Assembly: GCA_001513025.1 (NCBI GenBank)
Contig: LFRZ01000019.1
Span: 1 to 64,000, forward strand
Direction: 5' to 3'
From: Gammaproteobacteria bacterium DTU037
GTDB taxonomy: Bacteria; Pseudomonadota; Gammaproteobacteria; Pseudomonadales; Pseudomonadaceae
DNA length: 64,000 nucleotides
The notes under the pieces were generated by a model, which worked only from the letters and a program-made list of their open reading frames with translations, had not been told where the DNA came from and searched no databases. Both the position numbers and the translations under genes were made by a program. This document shows positions 12,591 to 23,612 of the stretch, one piece after another (the stretch's first letter is position 1; every line of letters begins with the position of its first letter).

Positions 12591-13054
12591 TATTGGATGC
12601 TATGCGTTTTCCTGATGGGCTCTGGTACGCCCCCGAGCACAGCATGTGGCTGCGCGAGGAAACAGAGGGTGCAGTGACCTTAGGATTGACCGATTACGGC
12701 GTGGCTTTGTTTGGTGATATTTTTGCTTTTACCCCTAAACGTTTGGGTTTGCATATCGAGGCTGACCGCAGTTTAGGCGTGGTGGAGTTTGCCAAGGCTG
12801 CGGCTTCGGCAAAAAGTCCGATTGCCGGTACGGTGGTGGCGCACAACGAGTCGCTGTCGCAGCGTCCAGCGTTGATCAATCGAGACTGTTACGGTGCTGG
12901 CTGGATGATTCGCCTACGCCCTGATGATTGGGCCAGTGCTCAGTTGCAGTTGTTACGCGGTGAACAAGCGCTGGCTGCTTTTGTTGCACAAGCACAAAGT
13001 GACGGTTTTGATCCAGATGATGAAAGTGTTCAGGCGCTGAAGTTGAAAGATTGA
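12587..13054 (+). CDS. GcvH-like lipoyl-carrier protein
   Basis: GcvH-like core: LGLTDYGVALFGDI...LGVVEFAKAAASAKSPIAGTVVAHNESL...DCYGAGWMIRL, with candidate lipoyl Lys in VEFAKA. ATGA overlap with the preceding gene. Confidence 0.8.
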   Translation: MILDAMRFPDGLWYAPEHSMWLREETEGAVTLGLTDYGVALFGDIFAFTPKRLGLHIEADRSLGVVEFAKAAASAKSPIAGTVVAHNESLSQRPALINRDCYGAGWMIRLRPDDWASAQLQLLRGEQALAAFVAQAQSDGFDPDDESVQALKLKD

Positions 13055-13080
13055 ATTTGAAACCTTGGATTGCTGCGAAG

Positions 13081-13176
13081 TGGCGGAGGGCAGTGGGAGT
13101 CGAACCCACCCAGGAACGGCTGCCGTCCCCAACCGGATTTGAAATCCGGCCACACCACCGGATATGATTGCCCTCC
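13081..13176 (-). tRNA. selC: tRNA-Sec (anticodon TCA)
   Basis: Reverse complement GGAGGGCAATCATATCCGGTGGTGTGGCCGGATTTCAAATCCGGTTGGGGACGGCAGCCGTTCCTGGGTGGGTTCGACTCCCACTGCCCTCCGCCA: long acceptor stem, anticodon loop TTTCAAA, long variable arm, CCA encoded. Confidence 0.97.
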
Positions 13177-13190
13177 GTATGCGCCACATA

Positions 13191-15116
13191 CTAACGGGTT
13201 TTGATGCGCAGCACTAGGCTACTGTCTGCACGGATTCGACGTTGGTTGCCGAAGCGCCGCGTCACGCCAAGACGGTCGAGGTATTCCAATAACTGCACGC
13301 AACGTTTACGCCCCAAACCCAAAGCATCGCGAAACGCCACCACTTCTAGGGTGTTATCGCTGGCAGCCAAGCGCATGGCGTATTCTGCCAGTTGCTCGAT
13401 GGCGGGTTCGGGATAAAACAAGTCGCGCACCACCTGATGCAATTGTCCTAAACGCGCCAGTTTCAGCAGCAGTGCACGCACTGTGGCTTCGTCAATGTTT
13501 TCAAGCTGCGCAAGGTCTCGCACCCAAGGTGGATTAATACCGGCAACTTCGAGATGTGGCCAGAGCTGGGCTTTCAGTGTGTCTTCGGCCTCGCTTAAAC
13601 GCACCTGAAAGTCTGGCATGTGCAGCCATGGGCCGCTGCTCGTGACACTGGCATCATTTAAAGCCTCATCCAGCACTGCACTGAAGACGCCAGGTTCTAA
13701 ATGGGGGAGACCATAACGACGCAAGCGGCTCCGGTCAGGTCCTGACTCGTCTGGCTGCTCCTGATGAAAGCGTGTTAACGCCGCGGTCAGCGTTAAGCGA
13801 TGCTGTTGCCAGAGCGCCTCAGCGAACAAACGTGGGCCACTCGAGGTTTTCTGGGTGACAGTGCCTTGCGGCAATAACCAGCCGTGCTGGGGTCGGTTGA
13901 ATTTGCATTCTAAGGACGCTGGCGCCAAGCCGTTATCGGCAGCGCTAAGTAAGACTGGCAGTGCGATTTCGAGCCCGCCTTGTTGCAACGCTTGCAATTG
14001 CGCCAGTCGTGCTGGCGTGCGCCGTTGTCGAGTCGGTGCATTTGGATCAAGCACAACGCCGCCACCCAGTGTGTGCCAAGCGGATTGGTCGCGCAGCACC
14101 ACGCGATCACCATAGACGGCTTGTGTTGTCTCATCCAGCACCAGTTGCGCCAAAGCACTGCTACCGGGGACGAGACGCGTATCTTCCAGCAGTGCCACGC
14201 GTCCGGTTAAACGCTGCGCGCCGAGGTGTACATGCACTGGCGTCCAGTGCTCTAGCGCTCGAGCAGCATCGGGTAATAGGCTGAGTTGGATATCCAGTCT
14301 GCGGCTAGGGCTTAACAACGCGGTGGGTAGCAGCCAATTGCCGCGATGGATGTGTTGTGCTTTAAGTCGATCGCCAGCCAGATTAAGGGCAACCCGTTGG
14401 CCCGCTTGAGCGCTCTCGGCGACACAGTTTTGCGCATGCAAACCGCGTACCCGTACGGTTTGATGAGCGCCCTTTGCGTCCACCAATAACAGGTTGTCGC
14501 CGACCGTTACCCGTCCGGACAAGGCGGTGCCGGTTACCACGGTGCCAGAACCGGAAATGCTAAAAGCGCGATCTACCGAGAGACGAAAATGGGTGTGGTC
14601 GGCATGCTGCGCGATATGGCTGGCTTCTGCTAACAGCGCCTCGCGTAGTGCAGCAATGCCGTCACCGTTGGTGCTTGAAACAGAAAAAATGGGCGCGTCA
14701 GCGTAGGGACTTACCGCCAGCAAAGACTTGATTTCAATTTCTGCAGCAGTCTGACGTTGCGTATCGACTCGGTCGCATTTGCTCAGTACCACCCATAAAT
14801 GCGCAATACCCAGCAGGGCTAGGATCGCTAAGTGCTCGCGGGTTTGCGGCATCACACCGTCATCGGCAGCGACCACGAGCAGGGCCAAATCAACCCCAGT
14901 CGCACCGGCCAGCATGTTATGCACGAAACGCTCATGGCCCGGCACGTCGATAAAACCTAGGGTTGCTTGACCGCCTAAATCTGCATAACGGTAACCCAGA
15001 TCGATGGTAATGCCGCGCTCCTGTTCCTCGCGGCGCTGATCGCCAGTTTGCCCTGTCAGCGCTTCTAATAGTGCAGTTTTACCGTGATCGATGTGCCCTG
15101 CAGTAGCGATAATCAT
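13191..15116 (-). CDS. selB: Selenocysteine-specific translation elongation factor SelB
   Basis: [22 protein letters not shown]...[12 protein letters not shown]...; EF-Tu-like GTPase with C-terminal winged-helix region; adjacent to selA and tRNA-Sec. Confidence 0.97.
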   Translation of the reverse strand: MIIATAGHIDHGKTALLEALTGQTGDQRREEQERGITIDLGYRYADLGGQATLGFIDVPGHERFVHNMLAGATGVDLALLVVAADDGVMPQTREHLAILALLGIAHLWVVLSKCDRVDTQRQTAAEIEIKSLLAVSPYADAPIFSVSSTNGDGIAALREALLAEASHIAQHADHTHFRLSVDRAFSISGSGTVVTGTALSGRVTVGDNLLLVDAKGAHQTVRVRGLHAQNCVAESAQAGQRVALNLAGDRLKAQHIHRGNWLLPTALLSPSRRLDIQLSLLPDAARALEHWTPVHVHLGAQRLTGRVALLEDTRLVPGSSALAQLVLDETTQAVYGDRVVLRDQSAWHTLGGGVVLDPNAPTRQRRTPARLAQLQALQQGGLEIALPVLLSAADNGLAPASLECKFNRPQHGWLLPQGTVTQKTSSGPRLFAEALWQQHRLTLTAALTRFHQEQPDESGPDRSRLRRYGLPHLEPGVFSAVLDEALNDASVTSSGPWLHMPDFQVRLSEAEDTLKAQLWPHLEVAGINPPWVRDLAQLENIDEATVRALLLKLARLGQLHQVVRDLFYPEPAIEQLAEYAMRLAASDNTLEVVAFRDALGLGRKRCVQLLEYLDRLGVTRRFGNQRRIRADSSLVLRIKTR

Positions 15117-16528
15117 GTGTTGCTCACTTGTAGTTCCGAGAGCTGAGCAATGAATAGATTTTCATCATCCAATTGGCGCAGATCGAGCCATAAAGCGTCG
15201 TCATCAAGACGACCCACTACGGCAATCGGTAGAGCACGTAAGGCCGCCATTAACGCGGTCAGTGCGCGGTTACGTTGTTTGCGCGCGCCGTGCGGACGAA
15301 TGCACAGCGCGGCGCTGGGCAGACGGGCGATAGGTTGTGCGCCGCTGCCGATCATGCCGAGCGCCGCACATACATCGACCTGCCAACCTGAGCCTAACTG
15401 CTGTGCTATGAGTGGCGCTATGTGTTGCGCCTGCGCCTCGATGTCTATTGCGGGTCGCGTCAGGATACGTAGGCTGGTGAGGCGCTCAGCCAAGCGGTCG
15501 GGGTCTTGGTAGAGACGCAGAACTGCCTCTAGCGCGGCGAGGATCAGTTTATCCACACGCAGTGCACGCTTGAGTGGGTGCGCTTTGATTCGATCAATCA
15601 GATCGCGGCGGCCCACGATGATCCCCGCCTGCGGACCGCCGAGCAGCTTATCACCGCTAAAGGTGACGATATCTGCGCCGTCAGCCAGAGACTCCTGTAC
15701 CAGCGGTTCGCGTGGCAAATCCCATTGAGATAGATCGATTAAGCTGCCGCTGCCGAGGTCTTCCAGCAGCGGTAAGCCGTTATCATGGGCAATGGCGGCC
15801 AGATGTTTGGTTGCGACGCTGGCGGTAAAGCCTTGAATTACATAGTTACTGGGATGCACGCGCAAAATCAGCCCTGTATTCTGGTTAATTGCGGCTTGGT
15901 AATCGCGCGGGTGCGTACGGTTGGTGGTGCCCACCTCATGCAGAATAACGCCGGCCTGAGCCATAATATCGGGAATACGGAAGGAGCCGCCGATCTCAAT
16001 CAGCTCACCGCGTGAGATCACCGCCTCTTTGCCGGCGCCGATGGCGCTCAGTGCCAAGAGCACGGCGGCGGCATTGTTGTTGACCACCGTGGCCGCCTCG
16101 GCACCAGTCAGCTCGCAGATTAACTGCTCGACGAGACTGTCGCGGTCGCCGCGTTGGCCGCTGTTTAGATCAAATTCGAGATTGGTTGGGTAGCGCGCCG
16201 CCAGCGTCATGGCTTGAATGGCTTCCTCCGGTAGCAGTGCGCGACCTAAATTGGTGTGCAACACTGTTCCCGTCAGATTAAACATACGCCGCACGTTAGG
16301 GGTGTGCGCGCGAGCTAAGCGCGCCGCCACTTCACTCGCTAGCGCTTGCGTTGTCAGCATCTGTGGTCGCAGTTCGCTGCGCTGATAGGCGTCTCCCAGC
16401 TCGGCTAAATAGTCACGAACCACTGTGCGCAGTAAAGTGCGACCATAACGCTCTTGCAGGCTGGGCATGCCGTCGGCATTCAGCAGTTGCTCTACCGAGG
16501 GAGGGTGCGGTCGTTGCGGTGCATTCAT
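15113..16528 (-). CDS. selA: L-seryl-tRNA(Sec) selenium transferase SelA
   Basis: [20 protein letters not shown]...; PLP-binding [13 protein letters not shown]. Confidence 0.97.
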   Translation of the reverse strand: MNAPQRPHPPSVEQLLNADGMPSLQERYGRTLLRTVVRDYLAELGDAYQRSELRPQMLTTQALASEVAARLARAHTPNVRRMFNLTGTVLHTNLGRALLPEEAIQAMTLAARYPTNLEFDLNSGQRGDRDSLVEQLICELTGAEAATVVNNNAAAVLLALSAIGAGKEAVISRGELIEIGGSFRIPDIMAQAGVILHEVGTTNRTHPRDYQAAINQNTGLILRVHPSNYVIQGFTASVATKHLAAIAHDNGLPLLEDLGSGSLIDLSQWDLPREPLVQESLADGADIVTFSGDKLLGGPQAGIIVGRRDLIDRIKAHPLKRALRVDKLILAALEAVLRLYQDPDRLAERLTSLRILTRPAIDIEAQAQHIAPLIAQQLGSGWQVDVCAALGMIGSGAQPIARLPSAALCIRPHGARKQRNRALTALMAALRALPIAVVGRLDDDALWLDLRQLDDENLFIAQLSELQVSNT

Positions 16529-17472
16529 TAATTGCCGTCCTCTTGCTCACCGTCACCACCCGGCGCCAACAGTAAGTTTGGCGTACGACGCTGCCAGTTC
16601 TGTTCCGCCAAGTACAGGTCCAAATCGAGGCTGGCAAGGTCGGCGCTGAGCGCTTCAGCGTTGGGGTCAAGCTCAAGATAAATTTGTTTTAAATAAGTAT
16701 GGCACTCGGGGCAGGCTTCAGCTTTGATCGCGTGTGGGCTGTTATCAAAGTGCAAATAGTCGAGTTCCCGCGTGCTTCGGCAATGACTGCATTTTAGGCG
16801 AACATAGTGCCACTCAGCGGCGCACAGCGAACACATCAGATAGCGCACGCCGTCGATGGGACGGCGCTGATGGATAACCCCTGCGACGGGCAGCGAGCCG
16901 CAGCAGGGGCACTCGGTTTGATCTTCGCGTTCGCGGATCTCGTCGATATCAATGGCTTTTAACCAATGCCGCCAAGCAAGTTGCAAGGCGGCGCCAAGAA
17001 AAGGCACCAGCGCTTCGGGCACTGCGCTAAAACGACCACCTAGCAACGCGGTCGCCCAGGTTTGGCGTTGTGTTGCATCGGCCTCGTGCAGGCGTTGCAG
17101 TGCGGTGCGCACCGCGTCAGGTATGTCGCTATTTTGCTCAGTGAACGCGGCCAGCCAAGCGTCCAATTGGGTTTGCCAGCCGCTGTCGTGAAGTAAGGAA
17201 TCCACTGCCAGTGGCGGCATCTGGTGCTCGAAAGCAGCGCTGATGTTGGTGGCGCTGAGTTCAGGTAGCTTGGGCGGTGCATCAAACACCGTTTGTTGCG
17301 CGCGGCAAATGCTGGCCAGTAGGCGCAGATAAGCGCTCATCGGATGGTCTACGGCTAAGCTTTCAAAGCGCTGGGCGCGTTTGTAAAACACATCTGGCGG
17401 CGGCAGTTGCACGAAGGGCGGCGTCATGGCCGCGCTTTCGATCTCCCCCGGTTCGAGAATTTTTGATGACAT
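16528..17472 (-). CDS. fdhE: Formate dehydrogenase accessory protein FdhE
   Basis: Four CxxC motifs ([36 protein letters not shown]); between selA and fdn genes. Confidence 0.95.
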   Translation of the reverse strand: MSSKILEPGEIESAAMTPPFVQLPPPDVFYKRAQRFESLAVDHPMSAYLRLLASICRAQQTVFDAPPKLPELSATNISAAFEHQMPPLAVDSLLHDSGWQTQLDAWLAAFTEQNSDIPDAVRTALQRLHEADATQRQTWATALLGGRFSAVPEALVPFLGAALQLAWRHWLKAIDIDEIREREDQTECPCCGSLPVAGVIHQRRPIDGVRYLMCSLCAAEWHYVRLKCSHCRSTRELDYLHFDNSPHAIKAEACPECHTYLKQIYLELDPNAEALSADLASLDLDLYLAEQNWQRRTPNLLLAPGGDGEQEDGN

Positions 17473-17525
17473 GGGCTGAATCCTTGTCTAAGTAAGTCTG
17501 GACGTGCGTTGTTGTGATCATAGAG

Positions 17526-17561
17526 TAAAAACAAACAGGCAGCGCATTTCTACGCTGCCTG
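17526..17561 (-). terminator. Rho-independent terminator after fdnI (separates fdnGHI from fdhE-selAB)
   Basis: CAGGCAGCG-N8-CGCTGCCTG, followed on the minus strand by TTTGTTTTT. Confidence 0.8.
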
Positions 17562-17623
17562 GCTACAACTCCTGTGTAGGCATAGTGTTCAGGCCGAAAG
17601 TCTTCGAAACTGAACGGTAGGGC

Positions 17624-18286
17624 TCAGCGCTCTTTTTTGCGCATTTCGTCATACCAGAGTTTGTGGTGCTTGCGCGCCCAAGCCCGGCTGACCTTGCCGG
17701 AGGTCATGGCACCTATTGAGCCTTTTACCCAGATCGCCGCGTAGATGTGGACGACGATGCTGGAAATCAGCACAAAGGCGAAGAACGCATGCAAGACACT
17801 GGCAAGGCGGATCAGACCAATGGCGAAGAAGCCGCTGAAGTACTCGCGCCAGATCACGATGCCACTGAGCAGCAACATCAGCATGCTGAGTACCAGTACC
17901 CAGAACAACAGCTTCTGGCCAGCGTTGTACTTGCCTACTGGCGGTACGTCTTCTTCGTTGTTAGTGATCACCTTGCGCCACTGCGCCAGCCATTGACGAT
18001 CGTGCGCTTTCATCCGGTTGCGACCGGCAAAGCGTAAGGCCATTAAGACAAACAGGATCGACATCAGTACCCCGAGGAAGGGGTGCAGAATCCGTGTCCA
18101 AGGCCCACCGCCAAACAGGTTGCTCAACCAGAATAACGCCGGATGGAAGAGCGCGAGGCCCGATAGAGCAGACAGGATAAATAGCAGCGCAACCCCCCAG
18201 TGATTGGAACGTTCGTTGGCATTGTAGCGCTGCAGGTCTTGCTTCATGTCCTTGTTCATATCACTCTCCTCCCGCGCTAGGGTCAC
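17624..18286 (-). CDS. fdnI: Formate dehydrogenase cytochrome b556 gamma subunit
   Basis: [30 protein letters not shown]; multi-TM b556 family. The true start may be the internal [16 protein letters not shown]. Confidence 0.92.
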   Translation of the reverse strand: MTLAREESDMNKDMKQDLQRYNANERSNHWGVALLFILSALSGLALFHPALFWLSNLFGGGPWTRILHPFLGVLMSILFVLMALRFAGRNRMKAHDRQWLAQWRKVITNNEEDVPPVGKYNAGQKLLFWVLVLSMLMLLLSGIVIWREYFSGFFAIGLIRLASVLHAFFAFVLISSIVVHIYAAIWVKGSIGAMTSGKVSRAWARKHHKLWYDEMRKKER

Positions 18287-19190
18287 GGCGCTCGGCAGGG
18301 TCGAAGTGTTCGACCGATGCTAACGTCTGCTGGGCTTCCTCGTCGTCTTCGACGCGGTTCGGCCCGACCCGTATGTAATGGAAGAACCCAGCCAGCGCTG
18401 TGGCCGCTATAGCTGCCATGGCCAAGGGTTTGGTCACGCCTTTCCAGACGCCGACCATTGGGCTGATACTTGGGTTTTGTGGCAAGCCGCTGTATAAACC
18501 TGCCTTATCAGCATGGTGTAGCACATACATCACGTGGGTTCCGCCCACGCCTTGAGGGTCATAGAGTCCGGCATTTTCATAGCCGCGCTGTTTTAGATCG
18601 GCAATGCGCCAGTCGGCATGCTCCTTCATGTCCTGCTTGGTACCGAAGACGATCGCCCCAGTGGGGCAGACCTTCACGCAGGCCGGTTCAAGACCGACTG
18701 CCACCCGATCAGAGCACAAGGTGCATTTGTACGCTTTGTTGTCCTTTTTTGAAATGCGCGGCACGTCAAACGGACAACCCGTGATGCAGTAGCCGCAGCC
18801 AATACATTTATCTTGGTTGAAGTCGACGATGCCGTTAGCGTATTTAATGATTGCACCAGGACTTGGGCAGGCTTTGAGGCAGCCTGGGTCTTCGCAGTGC
18901 ATGCAGCCATCTTTGCGGATCAGCCATTCAAGGTCTTCATCAGTGGTTTCGTGCTCGGCAAAGCGCATCACTGTCCATGAGTCGGCCGTCAAATCGCTGG
19001 GGTTGTCATACACCCCAACGTTAGTGCCGACTTCATCGCGCAGATCATTCCATTCTGAACACGCCACTTGGCAGGCCTTGCAGCCGATGCACTGGGTGGT
19101 GTCGATCAGTTTTGCCACTTCGTCGATTTGACGTACCGAGGGACTCGCCGTGGTCGTGGCAGAGCGTGCGATTATGTCTTGTGTGGCCAT
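18261..19190 (-). CDS. fdnH: Formate dehydrogenase iron-sulfur beta subunit
   Basis: Multiple 4Fe-4S motifs ([46 protein letters not shown]) and C-terminal TM anchor. Confidence 0.95.
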   Translation of the reverse strand: MATQDIIARSATTTASPSVRQIDEVAKLIDTTQCIGCKACQVACSEWNDLRDEVGTNVGVYDNPSDLTADSWTVMRFAEHETTDEDLEWLIRKDGCMHCEDPGCLKACPSPGAIIKYANGIVDFNQDKCIGCGYCITGCPFDVPRISKKDNKAYKCTLCSDRVAVGLEPACVKVCPTGAIVFGTKQDMKEHADWRIADLKQRGYENAGLYDPQGVGGTHVMYVLHHADKAGLYSGLPQNPSISPMVGVWKGVTKPLAMAAIAATALAGFFHYIRVGPNRVEDDEEAQQTLASVEHFDPAERRDPSAGGE

Positions 19191-19192
19191 GA

Positions 19193-22100
19193 TTACACCC
19201 TCTCCACGTTAACTAGGAAAGATTTAAATTCCGGCGTATGGGTGTTGCCGTCACCAACGAAGGGTGTCAGCGTATTGGTCAGGTAACCGTTTTTGGCCAC
19301 CCCGACAAAGCCCCAGTGCAGCGGAATACCGACGTGATGCACGATCTTGCCGTCTACCAGCAGCGGCCTGAGGCGCTTAGTGACCACCGCTACGGCTTCA
19401 ATAAAGCCGCGGTTGGATGACACCCGCACCCGATCACCGGCCTTGATCCCTAGTTCGCCAGCCATTACCGCGCCGAGTTCGACAAACTGTTGTGGCTGCA
19501 TGATCGCGTTGATCCGGCTGTGCTTGGTCCAGAAGTGAAAGTGCTCAGTGAGTCGATAGGTGGTCGCCGCATAGGGAAACTCCTTCGCCGTGCCGAACAC
19601 ATCCATATCGTTACGGAACACCCGTGCTGCTGGGTTACTGGTTACTCCGGCTGAAGTGGGATGCAATGGGTTGCGCCCGATCGGTGTCTCGAAGGGTTCA
19701 TAGTGCTCAGGGAATGGGCCTTCGGCCATGTTGCCGCGAGCGAAGAAACGCGCCACACCTTCGGGGTTCATAATGAACGGATTCATTTTATCTTCTGGCG
19801 CTGAGGTCGCAGCAAAGTCGGGGACATCGGTACCGGTCCACTTGCTGCCATCCCACCAGACCAAACGCTTGTCTTTGTCGTTCCAAGGTTTACCCGCTGG
19901 GTCTGCCGAGGCACGGTTGTAAAGGATGCGACGGTTGGCTGGCCATGACCAGGCCCAACCTAAAGTCTGGCCCATATCATAGGGGTCAGCGTTGTCGCGC
20001 CGTGCCATCTGATTGCCTGCTTCGGTCCAAGAGCCGCAGAACAGCCAGCAGCCACTTGAGGTGCTGCCGTCATCGCGCAGTTGACTAAAGCCTGCCAGTT
20101 GTTGTCCAGCACGCACCAGCACTTCGCCGGTGTTTGGATCTTTGAGGTCGACCAGCGCTTTACCGTTGTATTCCTTGGCAATTTCTTCGGGGGCTGGCTC
20201 ATCGGGACGTAGGTAGGACCAGTCCAAATTCATGATTGGATCTGGGAAAGCACCGCCTTCTTTGGCATAGAGCGCACGCAGACGATGGAATAAACCACCC
20301 ATAATCGCCACGTCAGGACGCGCTTCACCGGGTGGCTCAGCACCTTTCCAGTGCCACTGTAACCAGCGACTGCTGTTGACCAGCGAACCATCCTCTTCGG
20401 CGAAGCAACTGGTGGGCAGGCGGAAGACCGTGGTCTGAATACTGGCGGTATCCACATCGTTGTATTCATCAACGTGTTTCCAGAATTCCGAGGTTTCGGT
20501 CACCAGCGGATCCATGATCACGAGATACTTCAGACGTGCCAGTGCTGCGCCGATTTTTGCCTTGTTGGGAAACGCGGCAATCGGGTTGAAGCCTTGACAG
20601 AAGTAACCGTTGACCTTGCCTTCGTACATCATATCGAAGTACTTCAGCACGTCATACATTGGCTCATCGAGTTTGGGTAGCCAGTCGTAGCCCCAGTTGT
20701 TTTCTTCGGTAACCGCGTCGCCGTACCACGCCTTCATCAGGCTGACATGAAAGCGTCCATAGTGTTGCCAGTACGACATTTGCCCAGGACGCAGTGCCTG
20801 AGGGGCGCGCTTGGCAATATAGGCGTCGTAGTCTTGTTCATCATCACGCGGCAGGGTCAGGTAACCCGGCAACAGATTGGAGAGCAGACCTAGATCGGTT
20901 AAACCTTGGATGTTAGAGTGACCGCGTAGGGCGTTCACACCACCACCAGGCATGCCGATATTACCCAGCAGCAACTGCAGCATGGCACCGGCGCGAATCA
21001 TCTGTGAACCCACCGAGTGCTGGGTCCAGCCTAGCGCATAGAGAATGGTCATGGTCTTGCCAGGCACCGCAGTCTCAGCAATATGATCCCATATTTGCAT
21101 CATGCGTTTGAGCGGTGTGCCGCAGATGCTACTGACCATCTCTGGGGTATAACGGCTGTAGTGTTTTTTCAGCAGTTGATAGACACAGTTTGGGTGCTGC
21201 AGGGTCATATCAACCTTGGCATGCCCATTTTCGTCAAGTTCGTAATCCCAGTCGCTCTTGTCGGGATAGCTGCGCGAGTCGGCGTCATAACCGTTGAACA
21301 AGCCCTCTTCAAAGCTAAAGCCTTGCTTTACGATAAACGGCATGTCGGTGTAGTTACGCACGTATTCGTGCTGAATCTGATCGGTTTCCAGTAAATAACG
21401 AATCAAACCACCTAAGAAAGCGATATCCGTGCCGGTACGAATCGGCGCGTAGACATCGGCCAATGAGGCTGTCCGAGTGAAGCGTGGATCCACCACCAGC
21501 AGCTTGGCCTGGTTATGCGCTTTAGCTTCAGTAACCCACTTAAAACCGCACGGGTGCGCTTCTGCGGCATTGCCGCCCATCACTAACACCAAGTTGGCGT
21601 TTTTGATGTCGCTCCAGTGATTGGTCATGGCTCCACGGCCAAACGTCGGGGCAAGACCTGCCACCGTCGGACCGTGTCAAACGCGCGCCTGGTTGTCGAA
21701 ACCCAGAATACCCAGTGAACGTACCACTTTGTGCGTCATATAGCCGGCTTCGCTGGACGCCGCTGACGCGGCTAGAAAGCCTGTGGTCAACCAACGGTTG
21801 ACGGTTTGTCCAGCGTCGTTTTTCTCAATGAAGTTGGCGTCACGGTCATCTTTCACTAAACGTGCAATACGGGTTAAGGCATCCTCCCAGCTGAGACGTT
21901 TCCACTCGTTGCTGCCCGCTTCGCGCACTTGCGGGTACTGCAGGCGATTGGGGCTGCGAATGAAGTCAATCAGGCCGGCACCCTTTGGACATAAGGTGCC
22001 ACGGTTAACCGGATGGTCTGCGTCACCTTCAATATGGAAGATTTCTTGGCTGACGTTTTTGCCACCGCTACCACGGCTATACATGATCAGGCCACAGCCC

Positions 22101-22276
22101 ACCGAGCAGTAGGGACAAGTGTTACGCGTCTCTTTAGTGTTGGCGAGCTTGAAATGGCGGACCGATTCGGCAAAGGCCGGCGCCGGTGCCATACCGAGCG
22201 CGGCAAGGCTTGATGCGGCGATTCCCACGCCGCAAAATTTGAAAAACTCTCGACGGTTAATATCCATCGTGATCAT
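19193..22276 (-). CDS. fdnG: Selenocysteine-containing formate dehydrogenase major (alpha) subunit, FdnG/FdoG type; in-frame UGA read as Sec
   Basis: ORFs 21677..22276 and 19193..21664 are in the same frame. The intervening TGA (21677-21679) sits in [32 protein letters not shown]-terminal Tat-like [13 protein letters not shown] and [10 protein letters not shown] Fe-S motif. Confidence 0.96.
21640..21676 (-). promoter_or_regulatory. Bacterial SECIS element immediately 3' of the Sec UGA in fdnG
   Basis: Minus strand CACGGTCCGACGGTGGCAGGTCTTGCCCCGACG; apical GGCA-GGTCT-TGCC hairpin matches the E. coli-type SECIS loop. Confidence 0.85.
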
Positions 22277-22697
22277 CTCCTCTTGTGCTTGGGCGCTGGC
22301 AACTGTCGCTTGTTAAATCAGCAACTGATCAGCAAACCACCGCAAGCAAACCAGAAAAATAGGCCAACTGCGCACTGGCAGAGGGCGGGGAATGTATTGG
22401 TATCAGTCAGGCAAACACACATAGCCTTAATTGAACTTAGCAGACGTATAACTTTTTGACTAGTGAGTCAAACCGATAACTGCGGATTTTTCAGCGCAAT
22501 TGCAAGCGTTGAGCTGGAGGGTATGAGTTAACCTGTGTACAAGACGCAGAGGCCTGAGCACTGAATCGGTGTTATGGAGCAATCAGAAGGCGAGTGGGGG
22601 TTTAAACAAGGGCGCTAGCCAGCAAGGCAGTGTGATTGCCTGAGACTGGCTATTACTGGCGGGCGCTCAGTGTAAGGGGCGTATTTGTTTGTGTGAG

Positions 22698-23468
22698 TTA
22701 CTCTGCTGCGCTATAGCTTAAGCGGTACAACAGGGCACCAATCGCCTCATTGAGTAAAGCTGTGTTGTGCCACATGGCTTTGCTTTCCGGCATCCAGCCA
22801 TTTAGCGGGCGAGCATTGGCGCCGCCTAAAAAGCCCACAGGTGCGCTTAGCACCTGAAAACCAAACTGCTCGTAACTCCAGCGTGAGCGTGGCATATGCC
22901 ACGCATCAGTCACTAAAACCACGCGCTGAATACCTTCAGCCTGCAGCATCTGTGCGCTGTATTGTGCATTTTCCCAAGTGGTGCGGCTCTGACCTTCTAG
23001 CCAACGCGTATTGACGTTAAAGTCTTGCGCCAAGCTGTCCGCCATAATCTGCGCTTCACTGGGCGGCTGGCCGTAATGCAAGCCACCCGAGACCAGCACC
23101 GGCAATTGCGAGGCTTTGGCTAAACGTGCGGCATAACGCAGACGCTGCATCGCCATCAGCGAAGGTTGATCTGCTTGCCAAGCCGGATCATTAACTTCAC
23201 GCCCGCCGCCCAGCACCACTATGGCATCGGCATGCTGCGCTAATGTGCTCCATTGTTCGAGTAATAAGGGCGCTTCCGTTTCTAAGGCGCGCGCGGCATA
23301 CTCAACCGTAATCGGCAAACTCATTATATAAAGACCGCTGCTGCTGATCACAAAACTGGCTAAGGCCAGTTTCGGCCAGCGCTTGCGTAACAAGAACGCG
23401 CAGAGTAAGAGTAATAATAAGCTGCTGGGTGGAAAGGCCAGTTGCTTGATAATATAGCGCCAAGTCAT
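22698..23468 (-). CDS. YdcF/ElyC-like DUF218 membrane protein
   Basis: ADAIVVLGGGRE...LPVLVSGG...SRTTWENAQYSA...RVVLVTDAWHMPRSRW. Confidence 0.88.
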   Translation of the reverse strand: MTWRYIIKQLAFPPSSLLLLLLCAFLLRKRWPKLALASFVISSSGLYIMSLPITVEYAARALETEAPLLLEQWSTLAQHADAIVVLGGGREVNDPAWQADQPSLMAMQRLRYAARLAKASQLPVLVSGGLHYGQPPSEAQIMADSLAQDFNVNTRWLEGQSRTTWENAQYSAQMLQAEGIQRVVLVTDAWHMPRSRWSYEQFGFQVLSAPVGFLGGANARPLNGWMPESKAMWHNTALLNEAIGALLYRLSYSAAE

Positions 23469-23612
23469 GTTTGCACTCTAAGGATATAGGGGTAAGAATT
23501 CATAGTGTGCCTATATCTTAACTTAGAGAACATCTATTGCTGCTCTGCTTGACCCTAGCCTGTTGGCTGGGCATGCTTTACCCCTCTCTTTTTAAACCAG
23601 TCTTGAGTATTA

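Noticed and set aside
12876-13187. 103-aa and 78-aa minus-strand ORFs across the tRNA-Sec
   Set aside because: They run through the tRNA-Sec gene and antisense to the GcvH-like gene; no coding support.
21664-21679. Apparent nonsense mutation or frameshift splitting fdnG
   Set aside because: Same frame on both sides, UGA at the conserved Sec position, SECIS hairpin present, tRNA-Sec/SelA/SelB nearby.
22451-22475. Canonical FNR/Anr box upstream of fdnG
   Set aside because: TTGAC...GTCAA spacing is 6 rather than the TTGAT-N4-ATCAA spacing; kept only as an unassigned palindrome.
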